This document shows positions 11,552-26,100 of a DNA stretch of 64,000 nt, piece by piece (position 1 is the first letter of the stretch; each line of letters opens with the position of its first letter). The stretch is from Branchiostoma floridae (Eukaryota; Chordata; Leptocardii; Amphioxiformes; Branchiostomatidae). The translations under genes and the position numbers were made by a program. The stretch spans positions 4,324,907-4,388,906 of the forward strand of contig NC_049987.1 in NCBI RefSeq assembly GCF_000003815.2, given 5' to 3'. Under the pieces are notes generated by a model. The model was not told where the DNA came from, ran no database searches, and saw only the letters and a list, made by a program, of their open reading frames with translations.

Positions 11552-13254
11552 GCAGAAATTAACACCCATAAAGCCTCTGGGCCAGATCAAGTTCATGCCC
11601 ATGTCCTGAAGGAACTCAGTTCAGTCCTCAGTCCCATCCTCCAGGTCATATTCCAGAGAAGCCTAGACACTGGCATTGTGCCCGAGACTTGGAAGGAGGC
11701 TAACATAGCCCCAGTGTACAAGAAAGGTGACCGCTCTAAGCCAGAAAACTATCGCCCAATCTCACTCACATCCATCTGCAGTAAGATAATGGAACACATC
11801 ATTGCTAGCACCATGATGACACACTTTCAGGCTAACAACATATTGTATGACCTCCAACATGGTTTCAGCCATGGCAAGTCCTGTGAGACCCAGTTGATCT
11901 CACTCACTGATGACTTGGCCGTCAACAGAAACAACGGAATCCAGACAGACCTCGTTTTTATGGACTTCGCTAAGGCGTTTGATAAAGTCCCGCACCGTAG
12001 ACTGCTACACAAACTACAGTACTACGGTGTCAGAGGGAACACCCTTGTCTGGATACAGAATTTCCTGCTGGGCCGGTCCCAAACGGTTGTGCTTGATGGA
12101 GAGCGTTCGGACCCTATGCCAGTGACCTCGGGCGTTCCCCAGGGTACAATGCTGGGGCCCATCCTCTTCTTAGCATACATAAACGATCTCCCAGAACACG
12201 CTGCAAATGCAAAGGTGAGACTTTTCGCCGATGATTGCATTCTGCAGATGCCCATCCATGACAGCTCTGATTGTAATAAGCTACAGGAAGACATAGACAA
12301 CATCTGCCTCTGGGAACAAAGGTGGCTGATGGAGTTCAATCCATCTAAGTGTGAGGTTATGACCATACCATCGTCCAAAACACCCATCACCCACACATAC
12401 AGCCTTCACAACCATCCACTAAACAAGGTAAGTACCACCAAATACCTTGGGGTCACCATCTCTTCCAACCTCACATGGGGCAGCCACGTCGACGCCATAA
12501 CATCAAAGGCCAACAAAACACTGGGCATGCTCAGACGCTGCCTGCGGGTTGCCAGCACTGCGGCAAAGGAGAGGGCCTACAAGGCCCTGGTAAGACCCCA
12601 CCTGGAGTTTGCCTGCAGTGTGTGGGATCCGCACACCCAAGATCAGGTGAGGAAGGTCGAGATGGTCCAGCGACGAGCGGCCCGGTATGTAACAAACAAC
12701 TACCAACGAGACTCATGCTCTGTCACTGCTTTAATCAATCAACTGGGCTGGCAGTCCTTGCAATCCAGAAGGAAGAACGCCAGACTCATTACCATGTACA
12801 AAATCATCCATAACAACATCTCTGTCCCACATGCATCCAAACTGGTCCTGGCGACTCGATGCTCCCGCCGCACCAACCACGCTTTCAAGCTGCAGACCAT
12901 CGCGAGCAAATCCAACTTCTATAGGCTCTCGTTCTTCCCTCGTACCATCCAGGAGTGGAATGAACTTGAGCCTGGTGTGGCGGAGGCGGGGTCTCTCTCC
13001 CAGTTCAAAACCGAACTGGGGAGGGCCCTGCTGCATTGAGTCGCCCCTACACGTCTTTGTATATATGTAAATAACACTAACTCACCGCACTCACTTGTCT
13101 TGTCCCTTGCACCCATCAGTTGTTTATGTTCCTTTTGTGTTTTGCCTTTATTTTCCCTGTGTTTTAAGGCACTATCACCCGTAACTAACAAACATGCGCA
13201 CTGCTATTAATCCCCGTCAAGGGGGCTGAGCAGTACAAAAAGAAGAAGAAGAAG
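11552..13254 (+). mobile_element. 5'-truncated CR1/L2-type LINE with intact reverse-transcriptase ORF
   Basis: The frame is open from about 11555 to the TGA at 13037-13039. It starts inside the reverse transcriptase at the conserved NTHKASGPDQ block. Order: ENYRPISLTS, LQHGFSHGKSCETQL, FMDFAKAFDKVPH, SGVPQGTMLGPILF, the catalytic FADD box (VRLFADDCILQ), the TKYLGVTI motif, then the C-terminal FFPRTIQEWNEL block. Non-LTR retrotransposons copy their RNA into the target by primed reverse transcription. Endonuclease and ORF1 are missing, as expected from 5' truncation. A ~215-base 3' UTR ends in an AAG repeat tail. The absence of stops over about 495 codons points to a young insertion. It cannot move on its own. 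Confidence 0.9.
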
Positions 13255-13404
13255 CTAAAATCGGTATGTATCGTACAAAAGCATCAAATCACTGAACATA
13301 TTGATTAGAGGTGTCAGTTATAGAATACAGGACTTTACATACGGATTGGAGTTAGCTTACTGGCAGTACAGTTTGTGGTTATTGTGAGTCTCCCTGCCTG
13401 TGAT

Positions 13405-13640
13405 CTGTACCCTAGATGGGGGTAGCCAGTCGATCCCAAAACTCAGATTCCTTGAAAGATGAAGCTTAAGGCACAGTTGTTCACGTCTTGTAGCATGTTA
13501 AGTCAGTCCAAGATGTTCCAGTGCATGCGGGTTCCCGATGTAGTCGGCGCCCATCATAGTACGGCACACCTTTTTCTGTAGCCGTTCTACTTGGTCGGAC
13601 TGTCGCTTGGCTTGGTTAGGGCTGAGTTCCTGACAGATGG
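13405..13640 (-). mobile_element. LINE reverse-transcriptase C-terminal remnant
   Basis: Minus strand encodes QVERLQKKVCRTMMG, GNPHALEHLGLT and, after a frameshift, REQLCLKLHLSRNLSFGIDW. These are typical of the region after the RT domain in CR1/Jockey-group LINEs. Broken by stops and a frameshift. The following 13641-14190 holds no recognised feature. Confidence 0.65.
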
Positions 13641-14191
13641 CTGAAATATGCTGTATTTGCTCTCGAGCAAATGTCGGCTGTGTTGTGTTGAGTGGAACCA
13701 CCCCCACCCCCAAGTGTGTGGAGTGGTAGGACCCAGTGGGGTCAGAAAGAAGGAAAGTAGGTCAGACAGGAGTCTGGAGGGGAGATCCAGAGAGGCCCTC
13801 CTTGAGGCAGTGAGGGGTGAGTTAGCCATGTGACGAAGTATGAAGAATAAAATGCACTCATATCTAGATCGTTTGTCTTCTGAACTTGACTGTGTACCGT
13901 ATAACGGCGCTGTCGGTAGGATCTTTTCTAGTTTTTAAGTTGTTTTATGTTTGAACCCAAGTCTCCGTAACGTTAAGGCTGAAAAGCTGCGATAAACTAT
14001 AAATAGCCGGGATATGCCCTCCTGTGATATTACCGTAGTCGATTGTAAAACTTACAATGTTACCTTTTCTCAAGCAACTAGAAATTTCATAACCAAATTC
14101 CAACTATCGTCCACCTTCTTGAGTAACTGATTAGTACTTTGTTTGCTACACTGATGCCATCTATTTCCATAGGTTGTAGAAAAAAAGGAGT

Positions 14192-17100
14192 ATGGCGGAT
14201 TTAGACAGTTCTTCGGAGACAATAGCTGCATCCAAGAAGTTGTTGTGTGCTCTTCTCTTTACTGCGATGCTACTTCAGTACGCAGGGAGGACCAGTGTGT
14301 CTGTTGTCCTTGTGCAGCTACAGGAGTCAACAGGCAACAACACAAACACCAACGTCTCCAAGGTCAGGTTTGGTAAAGCTAGTCAACCTTTGTATACCTG
14401 GTAACGTCTGTTTGTTGTTTTCTAAGATCATGGTTTTCATTGACATTAGATTAAATGGCAGTACAACATTTCAAAAATAAATGCAATACTTCCAATTTTA
14501 AACAGTATATTGCCTCGATATCACTCACTCTCTCTCATGGCAGGTCACTTTTTCTGAGAAACCCCTCCCTTGAACTGCTCCAGACTCTTTTGCATCTTGC
14601 AGTCTGTGGCCAGGTGGGACCTAGGTGTTTCTGCAGGTTGTCTCTCCAGCTGGTGCAGGGCCTCCCTCTGCGTCTCCTCCATTCTCCTGGAGTCCACTCC
14701 GTGACCCGTAGCGTCCACCTGTTGTCCTGTAGCCTCGCTACGTGTCCTGCCCAGTGGTATTTAGCTGTCTCAATATCCCTAAATATCTTATTTCTAAGAA
14801 CAACGGATATAGGTTAGCCCGCGGATAAAGGTGAGCTAGCGTTAGATTTTTGTTGACATACTGTATTTCCCATTGTTACTAGCAGTTTAATGCTAAGGTA
14901 AGAAACTATTTTCTAACATTAACTTAAATAATCTTCGAAATGTTAAAATGATTTTGAATGTATGACATTCTCACTTAATATATCCTGTTTATGGTCAAGT
15001 ACATGCACGATAATTAATATGCCTGAAGATATCCTAAATGTATTACAAATTTCATTTAAAAAAATTTCTGGTGATAGACTTCAACTCAAACAAACGCCCA
15101 AAACATCATAAACCATGTCACGACCAGTTGCATATTATTTTAAGTTATATTTTAAAATATTTTGCAACAGCCTCATGTCGAGTACAGTCAGTTCCAAGTC
15201 GGAGTAATACTGAGTTCGGTCTACGCTGGTTTGCTGCCCTCGAGCTTTATTGGAGGTTTCCTGGCCTATCGGTATAGTGCTACAAGGTAAGTTCTTTTGC
15301 AAAGTTCTTAAAAACTGCCTATTTTGCCCGGTGTTCGTTGGAGCCCAGACGGACTGAACACAGACTTCCCTTGACAGCTTCCACAGTATTATACCAATTT
15401 TCGTCAAAACGTAGGAGGAGGTATAGCAAGCAGTGAGTAACAAAGTCACTGCAAAAGTTATGCCTGGTTTATAACGGGTTTCTGACAGGCATATTTTACC
15501 AAATTTACTACTTTCAGTTGAATTATGGGATTTCAAGGTTTTATTGCTAGACCAAACTTTTTTATCTAGATCATTAACATCCTGTGTAATTTTAAATTAC
15601 ATTTCTAATTAAATATTCATAATTCATGCTAATTTGATGACGTCATGGGTCAAAATCCAAATGGCGGACAATGCCATTTTCAACTATAAATACATGTTAT
15701 TTTTACTCAAATTCCTTCAAAATCTTTTATACTCTTACAAAACACAATCATTTGAACCTTTTTAGTCCACTTCCATTGGTTTTTTGGGTTATATGTGGAA
15801 AAAAATCGTATTTCAAAAAATTCAAGCTTGTTGATCCGATGGCGAACAAATGACGTCATTTTCTGACGTCATATAGGCGTCAGTGTCGTCGTCATTGGCA
15901 ACAAAAGACTTGGCAGACTTAGACACCAATAATGTAACCTTTATAGTCATAGTTTTGTTTAATACCTGTAAGTATACCTGAAATTTCATATTCAGACTAT
16001 TTTAGCCCAAAATATGACATTTTGACGTCATAATTACGTCATACTACGTCATAATGAAACAACTTTACTAGTACATCATTCCCTCTAAATTTGGTGATCG
16101 TAACCCAAGCCGTTTTGAAATTACGAGGGGGGGGGGGGCAAAAGAGCCCCCCGGTCCCAGGTATACCATAAAAGCCCGGTCTAGATAGGGTTAAAACCCA
16201 TCTTATTTACGGTTGGACAGTTGGACAGTGTGGCTTAAAACAGTTGCTCATTAGGTCACACTGACGTGGATTTATGGATGACTTCCGCTCGCGCATTAAT
16301 TTTCTCGGTTAAAAAAGAATGGTCACATGTGACCCAATGCTTCCCTTGGCAATCAGAATTCTATGCTTGCCAGAGAACTGCTCTCCAAAAATAGGGAACA
16401 AATGGTCTTGTTATCCTCTTTAAACAAGGACGGCAATAGAACATTATTGAAATGGCGCCGATTGTCTAGTACGGTCTTACTATAGGTAAGCACGCATAAG
16501 TCTAACCAAGCCTGGAAAAGAATGCGCTGGATGTTTAGTCTTTTGGTTTAGTGGCGTTTTTTGCCCTCGAGGATTGTAAAGTTTCCTTGACTCCAGAGGA
16601 TTTCATTCCTAAATTTAACTCAGTGTGGCTATACAAGAAAATGTATATAGTTTGGAAACAAACTACCATTTTGATTCAGGAAATGCTGTTTTTGCTATCT
16701 TATTACCTGGATTTCTAGTCTTCATTGACGTAGATAAACGTATTTTTTGATTTGTGAATTTTAAAAGGACAACGGAATACGTTTCACTTTGTTTTGATTA
16801 TAACTTAGCTTTCGTAGGAACATTGCGTTTTTGCATGCGTTGATTTCTAAGAATGCTTTTCATTTTCAGGGTGTTCTTGACGTCGATCGGCATCAGCTCA
16901 GTTGTCCACTGTGTCGCCCCTATTATGTTTCAACGCTTTGGGACTGCGGTTACTCAACGTGTTTTGGCAGGTCTGGCAGAGGTAAGAAAAGACCAGGGCA
17001 TGTATTCAGAACAACTAAGCGGCAAATTTCAGTATTTTCGGACAGGCGCAGATGACCCACTTTCAAAATGATAAGGTACCCTTGGCAAAAGTTCATGTAG

Positions 17101-20100
17101 AACTGTTTTCTTGGGATATGTTTAGATTTTGGAGGTTCGTGTTATAGGTACGTGTTGGGGCCCCTTGTTGATTTTAGCTCTATTTGTGGTTGCAGTAGGC
17201 TTTAGAAGTTGTTTTGGTGTTTTTTACAGGCAGTGAAAAGGGGTGAAAGGGTCACCACCTATGTTTCGATCCCGCATAACAAATGTCCGCCGTAATGTTT
17301 CTTTGCCTTTTTTTCTCGTAAAATTACTCTTTATAAGCCGGACAACCATGCCAATGTGAGTTTTTCATGTTCTAAAACACAGGTAGGTGATCTTTGACAG
17401 CCTCTTTCTGCCATGATTCCCATTGTTAGAAGAATAGGCAGTCTAAATACCGAAATTTACCCTAAGTGCTTTTGTTAACTAAGTGACGTAGATTCATTTA
17501 TTACCACCATCTAAACCTAAATGTTGAGAGCTGTTGACAATCAACAACTTGAAGAATAAAGATTTTTGCATACAGGGTAGGTCATGTCTACATAAGCACT
17601 AGGGATGCTAGTGTAACCAAAATGAAAACAGATTTGCAGTGGATGTTACTTGAAGACATTAGGATAATGTCCAGAATTTGTATGATGTACAAAATGACCA
17701 ATAGACTGGTAGACGTACCAACTGATAAGTTTTTAATACCAGCTCATAAAAGCACAAGAAACAGTCATGCCTTCAAATACCAGAGTTACCAATCTTGAAT
17801 TGATGTGTTCAAAATTTCGTACTTTCCCAGAACTATTATAGAGTGGAATTTGTTATCGCCAAGCACAGTAGGGGCATCTTCTCAGGGTAGTTTTAAAGAA
17901 CACTTGCAGATAAATGTGCAAAAGTTAGGTGTGACAGGTCGTTCGTTGTAATATATCCAGCTGCTGCCGCGCCGCGTGCCTGCGAAGCTGGTGTGCTACG
18001 CCGAACGGCGGTTATACCGGCTATATAGATATAGATACAGATACAGCATTCTCGTTAAACCTGCTTGATCTGGACTTCCTTTGACATATGCGTATGTTTT
18101 CTAAGATACTAAGGTTAAATATTGATTGAACTAATAAATAGGCAGGTAGGCAGGCAATAAATTACGATGTCATATTCAATTCAAATGTACTTTATCATGA
18201 TTGCGGTCATTTTCCTTTCTTGCCAAAGGGACAAGCTGAGCCAGCAGCTTACGGTGTTCTTGGTGAATACATGATACCGAGGCAGAGTGCAAGAGTTGCT
18301 CCCTTCGTCTTTTCAGGTCAGACAATTGTTTTGGGTGAACATTGCAGTTTTAGCAGGGTTTGTTGGAGGGCTTCTTTTTTTTCCCTTGAAATCTTTGGTG
18401 AGCATTTTAGACATTCTAGCAAGGATGAAGAGGTATGAACTAAACGTGCGTTGTTTACAGCAAGATCAATCTATAACTGCTTACGTTTTGATGGTCGTCT
18501 GTCATCTCCGTCAAGTGAGATCGGCTGTCATGTCACCGATCTTGTGCCCTTGGGAAAGGTACTTTACACGACTTTCCTCATTTTACTCGGGTGAAAATAA
18601 GTACCTAGCTTCGGCTAGGGCCGTCCCTCGGATAGGAGATCATAGGACGTTAAATGGAGGTCCCGTGTCTGGGAAGAGCCAAACCTCAGGCAGGTTAAAG
18701 AACCTCCACACGTGCGATGGTGCGGTGTGAGATGGTTCAAATCCATCCGTCTAGAATTGGTGATTCTCCACAAATCACCTGGACTCCAGGAAGAATAGTG
18801 ACATATCAGTCACTAATGGAGATTTGTATAACCAAACCAAGCCAATAATGACTGCTTCACTTTGTTATGTAGCTACCTGTCACTACTAACGAAGCTGTCC
18901 CGAAAGTAAAGCATTTTGACATACTTATAGATGTTGCATTTCTTACATTTTTTTACATAAATAACATATATAACATTTACGTAAAACTCACTACAAGGAA
19001 GGAGCAGTTATAGTGTGATCATCTGTCTCAAGGCGCAACACCAGAATGCCTGGGGGTGGGGGGGTGGTATATCCGATTCTTCCCATAATGCATTAGTGAC
19101 TCGAGACAGTCTATAGAGATGTTGTGATTTTGACATACCTATATGTTGTGATTTTGTTTTAATTTTTCTAAAATAAATGCAATATTTCGAATATATTCGA
19201 ATATTTCATAAGCACTATCTGCAGTCCTATATTTAAAAAATGCCCTGTTTATCCAAACAACGGATATATTTGACCTCGTGTGATTGCCTTCTTTTTCGTG
19301 GATGTTATGTTATAGAACATTGGGATAACTGTCAAACTTAACACTTTGTTTCACACATTTCAACGTTAATGTGCTGAAAAAAATGTGACATGGTGAATGA
19401 TGAATGCATTTCTAAGTCTGATTGGTGCGTTNNNNNNNNNNNNNNNNNNNNNNNNNNNNNNNNNNNNNNNNNNNNNNNNNNNNNNNNNNNNNNNNNNNNN
19501 NNNNNNNNNNNNNNNNNNNNNNNNNNNNNNNNNNNNNNNNNNNNNNNNNNNNNNNNNNNNNNNNNNNNNNNNNNNNNNNNNNNNNNNNNNNNNNNNNNNN
19601 NNNNNNNNNNNNNNNNNNNNNNNNNNNNNNNNNNNNNNNNNNNNNNNNNNNNNNNNNNNNNNNNNNNNNNNNNNNNNNNNNNNNNNNNNNNNNNNNNNNN
19701 NNNNNNNNNNNNNNNNNNNNNNNNNNNNNNNNNNNNNNNNNNNNNNNNNNNNNNNNNNNNNNNNNNNNNNNNNNNNNNNNNNNNNNNNNNNNNNNNNNNN
19801 NNNNNNNNNNNNNNNNNNNNNNNNNNNNNNNNNNNNNNNNNNNNNNNNNNNNNNNNNNNCATAACCCAAAGGCTATCCTGGAAGGTGACATTTACATATT
19901 TGGTAAGTACCATGATTACCATTTCAAATGTTAGGCCGTATTGATTTGAACATATTGATAATGTCTACGTGCACATTGCTTTACGCTCTCAGGTTGGCCC
20001 AGGCCTGTAGTAAAGCAGTATTCTATACATATGAATGTAACTTTTGATTGCTCAGTCGCACTATGATGAAACTTCACACAGCTTTAGTACTACTTAAAAC

Positions 20101-23100
20101 ACATTGAATAGTTGTCTCTTTTTTTGGCATTTGGATTTCGGTTTAGAAATAAAGATTTTTTTTTTTTAAAGTGGTGTTTATTTTATGGGTCTACGCCCAG
20201 GCAGTGCTGTCTCCAGGTTGAAATTTGTTTCCGTCCCTAATATTGTTGGGGTAGAGGATCGGGTCGAAGGCCCGACGCGAGCGCCGTAGGCTCTCGCCAA
20301 ACTAGGGGGTCCGGGGGCTTTCTCAAAGTCAAACCCTCTAAAACGCTATTTCGCGTATTTTCAGAGGCAAAATTTCAATCCGCAAAGTAGGACTACCGAC
20401 ACCCCACGATCTCGAAACAAAAGACGTTGTTCAGACTGCCCGCCCCTCGGTCGGGTATTTCGCTGACGAAATATTTTGTTCGTTAAACACTCTGAAATTT
20501 ACCATAATACTTGTTCGTCGTCATTTTGCACGTATTTGCTGATGGTTTGTGGATAGTTCCGGGGCTGGATAATGCCGCGGGTGTTGGTATTATTGGCCGA
20601 GGTCCATTGACGCATTTCAGCTTGTAAGATCGTAAGATCGTATCAAAAGGAAGTTTACATCACCTATTTTGTCGGGTACTGTTTGCTCATGATCAGTTAA
20701 GTTTCTATACTATATTTCGCTATAATAACCATCCATTTGGCTGGTGTTGTGTTGCTGTTTCTTTAACCATCAAGAAATGTGCATTTCTCGATAAAATTGA
20801 CACATTACTGCTCATCGCCCAGTACCGTCCAAATGGTACAGAGTTGCAGAAGATCGGAGAAAAATTGCCAACAGCGATCATGTTCACAGCGCTGGGTAAG
20901 AATACTGTGATAAGAAAACAGTATCCCGATAGTTATTTGCTGATATAAAATAAATGTCAATCCGAATTCCAAAGCTCAACCCGAACTATATACGCTGGCG
21001 TCGGGCGTGGCGTAACTGGTAGAGCTTTCGGCTCGGAATCTATGGGTCCTGAGTTCGATTCCCACCGTGCCCCCGACGTTGTGCCCTTGGGAAAGGCACT
21101 TTACACGACTTTCCTTCTGTCTGTACCGTGTATGTGGCATTGTTAATATAAGTTACAAAAAACTTGAGTGCAGTGCCACATCGTCCTCGTCTGTCCAAAA
21201 GCAAATAGAAAAAAAAGAAAAACTATATACGCAGAACAAAAAAAAGTTTTCACGGCTAGACTTTCCATAAGGGCTAACCTACGCGGGGCAGTTGTATGTG
21301 ATATAATACTTGCTGTGAATTGCATTATAATTTGTTATACATGATTATGTACCATCTCGTACTAGAAGAGGGTGGTGTTTTCCAATAGATAATGTGTCAA
21401 TGAATACATAATCAGCGCGATGTGTGTTTTGTAAAACAATATGACACTCACTTAACCCATTCAGACCCTACCCTTGCATTCCCTATAACATAGACACTTT
21501 ATTGTTTATTTTGCATATTTTCGGAATAAAAAAGGATCACTTAGCACACCGAGAAGGCAAATTACTCAAAAGATAACAAAGAACACATAACAAAACGAGA
21601 TTTCTTTGCGATCCTGAAATTAGTTTTGTAACCTTACCTAAAGCCCCGGTCACAAGAATCGTACGACGTCATTGCGATGGCATATTCCGCATATCGCACG
21701 ATGATCGCAGTGGATCGCAGCTAAATCGTAAGCAAAATCAGCCATCGCAGAGCATCGGATGATGTTCAAAATTTTTCCAGCGTCGTACGATTTTTTACTC
21801 GTGTCTCTTCTGAATAGCCACCTGACCGTTTTTGTGCTTCTTTAACCATCCAAATGTGGATCTAGCTGTTGAAAATACCTTCCCATAATACCTTTCACTG
21901 TAAAAAGAAATCTAAAGAAACCATAACAACATGAGTCTTACAAAACAAAGGTTCAAATCGATTACAAGTACTGTCATAATTATCTCGGCCTGCTTGCTGG
22001 CTCTGCGAGTCAGGCTTTTTTCGCAAATCATATTTTGCTTTTTATGGGATGATATGCTATCAAGAAAAATGCCATAAGACAACAATCATTGATCATAATA
22101 AGGATTAAATCATAAGCCTGCCTTTCTGTTCGAGTTGTCCCCATGGTTATGGTTATGGTAAACTGACCCGAGACCGGCGAGAGATGAGATCTGATCTAAT
22201 TATAAACCCACGAAGATGTAGCCATCAAACAAATGCATGCATCACCTGTGGGTGATACTGAATCTGCCACGTGGAAAACATTGCCTTGAAGGCAGGCTCT
22301 TCTACGGGCGAGCTTTTCTCTGGTTGCTACTGTTAAAAGTTGCATCTGATGTAGTTCCATTTTCGTCAACATGGACAATATCAGGGAAAACTCAAACTAT
22401 CACAACATGCTAAAAATGTATGAATCTTCAACGTAATCAGTAGAAAAAAATGGCCGTAATGAAGTCTGCTATGGGGGCAATAAAAATCGTACGACGATGG
22501 AGAAACTTTGAACATGTCCAAAATCCATTTCAGCTCTAATTTCGTCATAGGAGGCTCCCCGATTTACTATGATTACCTGCGATTGACGCAGGTACGCTCT
22601 TATGACCTCACCGTACGATGCACTACGATCCTTGTGACCAAATCTTCATATATTTAAACCATTGCTTCCGATTCTCCCCCGACTTACGACGCACTACGCT
22701 TATACCGCGCATAAAACCTCAATCGCAAGAAATCGTACGATTCTTGTGACCGGGGCCTTAACGTTTTGCATTGTATTCAACCATAGGATTAATTCAATTA
22801 GAGGGTACATGGGAATTTAGTAGAAGACTGAATGCTTTTGAGAGCGGAGCAACTGGATTCTTTATCGTGTAATGTGAAGAAGTATGCATTTATTACTTCC
22901 TAAAACTAATATCTATCGGAAAATAAGACTTTCGTGTGGAGTGGAATGCCCCTTTAAAGTATCCCTTCTGCCTAATGTAGTACTCATGCTGCGTAGTCGC
23001 ATCTCTCGTCGATCTCTCATGTCGTAGCATTTTCAACAAACCGCTGAGAATGATCTAGAACAACCTTTTCCTTGATATGCGGCTGAAGTTTTAATGTAAG

Positions 23101-26100
23101 ATTCCAGACCATCCTCTTGATGGTGAGACGATTGTACGATGATCGTACGACGATTGCATGGTGACCGTACGACGATTGTACGATGACCATGACTAGGCTC
23201 TTATACTTTTTTTTATAGTAGATGTCATCTGTCTGTAAACGTTATTCTTGGTTTGGCTATACAGGTTGCCTGGGGATTGTATGGACGACCGTCTCAATTG
23301 GGTTTGAAGCAACAGGTGTCGCGAAAAAGCGTGAAAAGGACGAAACGGCTAAACAGGACAAGGACGAGATCACAAACATGGTAGGGGCAATTTGAAAAAA
23401 GTTATTGCTTTCAAAAAGATCCATAGCTAAATACATTGTAAAGGATCCACGCATATTTTCTCCCTCTTCATAATTGAATATAATGGTGTTTTTGATTTGT
23501 ATTTCATTTAGAATGTATAGATGCTCATACTTAAGCTACGTTCTTTTTCAACGAGTGAATCCTCTTCCGTTATTCTCTTTTGTAATCTGTAATCATTTTA
23601 TATTGATTATTTGGCTGTGTCAGAAAATTTTTATAAAAAGCGTCATCAAATTTGACAAGTCAATAGCCCAGACCTATACTACCTTTTCAAGGAATCCCCC
23701 TTTTGTATTTTTTGCAGTTATCCGGGTATTTAAAAGTGTTAGAAGATCTAAAGATAAAATTCAAATAGCCTTAATAATTTACAATCAAACCTGCCCGAGC
23801 GACCACCTCTTCTCAGCGACCACCTGGCCATTACGACCGCTTTTTCTCGGTCCCGAACATTTACCCATTGACGTAAGCAGATAGATACAGATACAGACAC
23901 ATAAAGATAGAGATAGAGTTCTTCTGGCACAGGTAGGAACGTCCTGTTCAAATGTGTTCCAATTTTCGTTCATTGTTTAGTAAAATCAGTTACGATTTTT
24001 GCGTTCATGTGCATGTTGTCTTTAGCATGTTGTCTTTACTTACTTTTTTGCGTTTGCGTGCTTTTGTTGCTTTTTGCCATTTAACACAACGGAAACCATT
24101 TATACTATGCATCAGGAATGTTGTGAGTCGATACTCTTCTAAACGACCACCTGCCAAAATCGACCGCTTTTGTCCGGTCCCCCAGGTGTTCGTCTTGGGG
24201 AGGTTTTATTGTAGTTCCTACACAAAATAACGTGGAAACGTTTTTAGACTATCGAATGACTATTGAATTATGAGGCATTTTTGTTTTATTCTCTACAGAA
24301 AAGTGTTCCATTTTGCCGTATCTTGACGTCGGGGGCTGTATGGGCCTTATTTCTGTTACACGTATTGTTTTACACTTGGGACCCAAACTTGCTTCCACTC
24401 TACTTCAACCAAAGCTTTGGCACGAAGGTTGAACTGGTGAGAAGCATGAATAATGATTTGTAGTAATAAGAAAATATTTGTTTTCATCTAATTAAAAAAA
24501 ATCATTTTCCAATAATTACAGAACGTTATTAGATATCAATTTGCGCAACCGTGAGTTTGTAGCTTTTATCATTATGCACATGAAAAACTTACTTTTCTTG
24601 CAGTGATATGTATCAAAGTACTGTATTCTGTCATAGAAAAAATTACATTAGGAGCAAGAAAACTTGATGACGTCATCAATATGGCCAAAAAAATCAGATT
24701 TAGAATTATTTCATGCCCATTTATCAATATTCGTTACGGCTCCATTCTTTCTTAATTGATTGATTAATGAGAAAACAATGGAAGGGCAAAATGCCAATCT
24801 AGCCAACCTCAATACCTTAAACAAAAATATTTTAACCCCAAAATAGTTTCATCAGGTTGGTAGATCAAATAGTCTATGTAATCACAAATTTGTTAGTGGT
24901 GATTCAGTTAGTCTCGAAACTCTCTCTCTCTGAATACTTATTTGCTTTGGTGAAAGATGGAAGATGGCATTCGAGATTTGCTTAGAGATGAGGCAGTCGA
25001 ACAAAATACTCAGTAATACTGTTAATTTTGTAATCATTTGCCTTGCCTTGCCTTGCCTAGTCAACCCCCGGAGGGGACGGGGTAAGTCCATGCACTACTT
25101 CAGCCCACGTCTGCCTGTCTGACATGACCGCTGCCAGGTCCTCCTCCGCTAGCCCGGTATCCCTGGAAAGCAGTCTCGGGAAGGTAAGCTTCCGGGAGTG
25201 AGTTTTTCCTCGAGGCCTCCACAAGAGGAGTGAGGAAACTACCTCTTCACTAGCCCGAAGGCAGTGTCCAGCAAACTGTGTCCGTCTCTGTCTGAGTCTG
25301 TGAGAGACCCTCGGAAGATCTCCATAAATGTCCCTTATAGATGGGTGCTGCTTCCAACAAATGTTCTGTGCTTTGCGCAGGAGTAGTGTGTACGTACCAT
25401 CAAGTTTCCTCTCCAGGCGAGTTGTTAAGGTCCAAGTTTCAGCACCATACAGGAGAATGGGCTCTATTACTGCGCGGAAGACTTGTACCTTAAGTTTGTT
25501 GTTTATGCTGGAGCGCCAGATCTTATCCAGTTTGTTACAAGCATTCCAGGCCATGGCTTTCCTAATGCTTAAGTCCTTTTCTGAGTTCATAATGTAAGAC
25601 CCGAGATACTTAAAGTCCTCGACTTCCTTTAGGCAAGTTCCAGATAGAGATTTGAGATCAGTTGGTGCAATAGTTATACTTGTACTTGTTTTTNNNNNNN
25701 NNNNNNNNNNNNNNNNNNNNNNNNNNNNNNNNNNNNNNNNNNNNNNNNNNNNNNNNNNNNNNNNNNNNNNNNNNNNNNNNNNNNNNNNNNNNNNNNNNNN
25801 NNNNNNNNNNNNNNNNNNNNNNNNNNNNNNNNNNNNNNNNNNNNNNNNNNNNNNNNNNNNNNNNNNNNNNNNNNNNNNNNNNNNNNNNNNNNNNNNNNNN
25901 NNNNNNNNNNNNNNNNNNNNNNNNNNNNNNNNNNNNNNNNNNNNNNNNNNNNNNNNNNNNNNNNNNNNNNNNNNNNNNNNNNNNNNNNNNNNNNNNNNNN
26001 NNNNNNNNNNNNNNNNNNNNNNNNNNNNNNNNNNNNNNNNNNNNNNNNNNNNNNNNNNNNNNNNNNNNNNNNNNNNNNNNNNNNNNNNNNNNNNNNNNNN

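Noticed and set aside
12022-12396. 124-residue minus-strand ORF
   Set aside because: Shadow of the LINE reverse-transcriptase frame.
19338-19944. Long ORFs spanning unknown bases
   Set aside because: Open only because the gap has no readable stops. The same holds at 25652-26248 and 28884-29617.
21001-21075. Functional tRNA gene
   Set aside because: A and B boxes are present, but the fold is imperfect, the sequence continues into a repeated body and tail, and similar heads recur: SINE.
25328-25597. 89-residue plus-strand ORF
   Set aside because: Antisense of the RTE-type LINE fragment.
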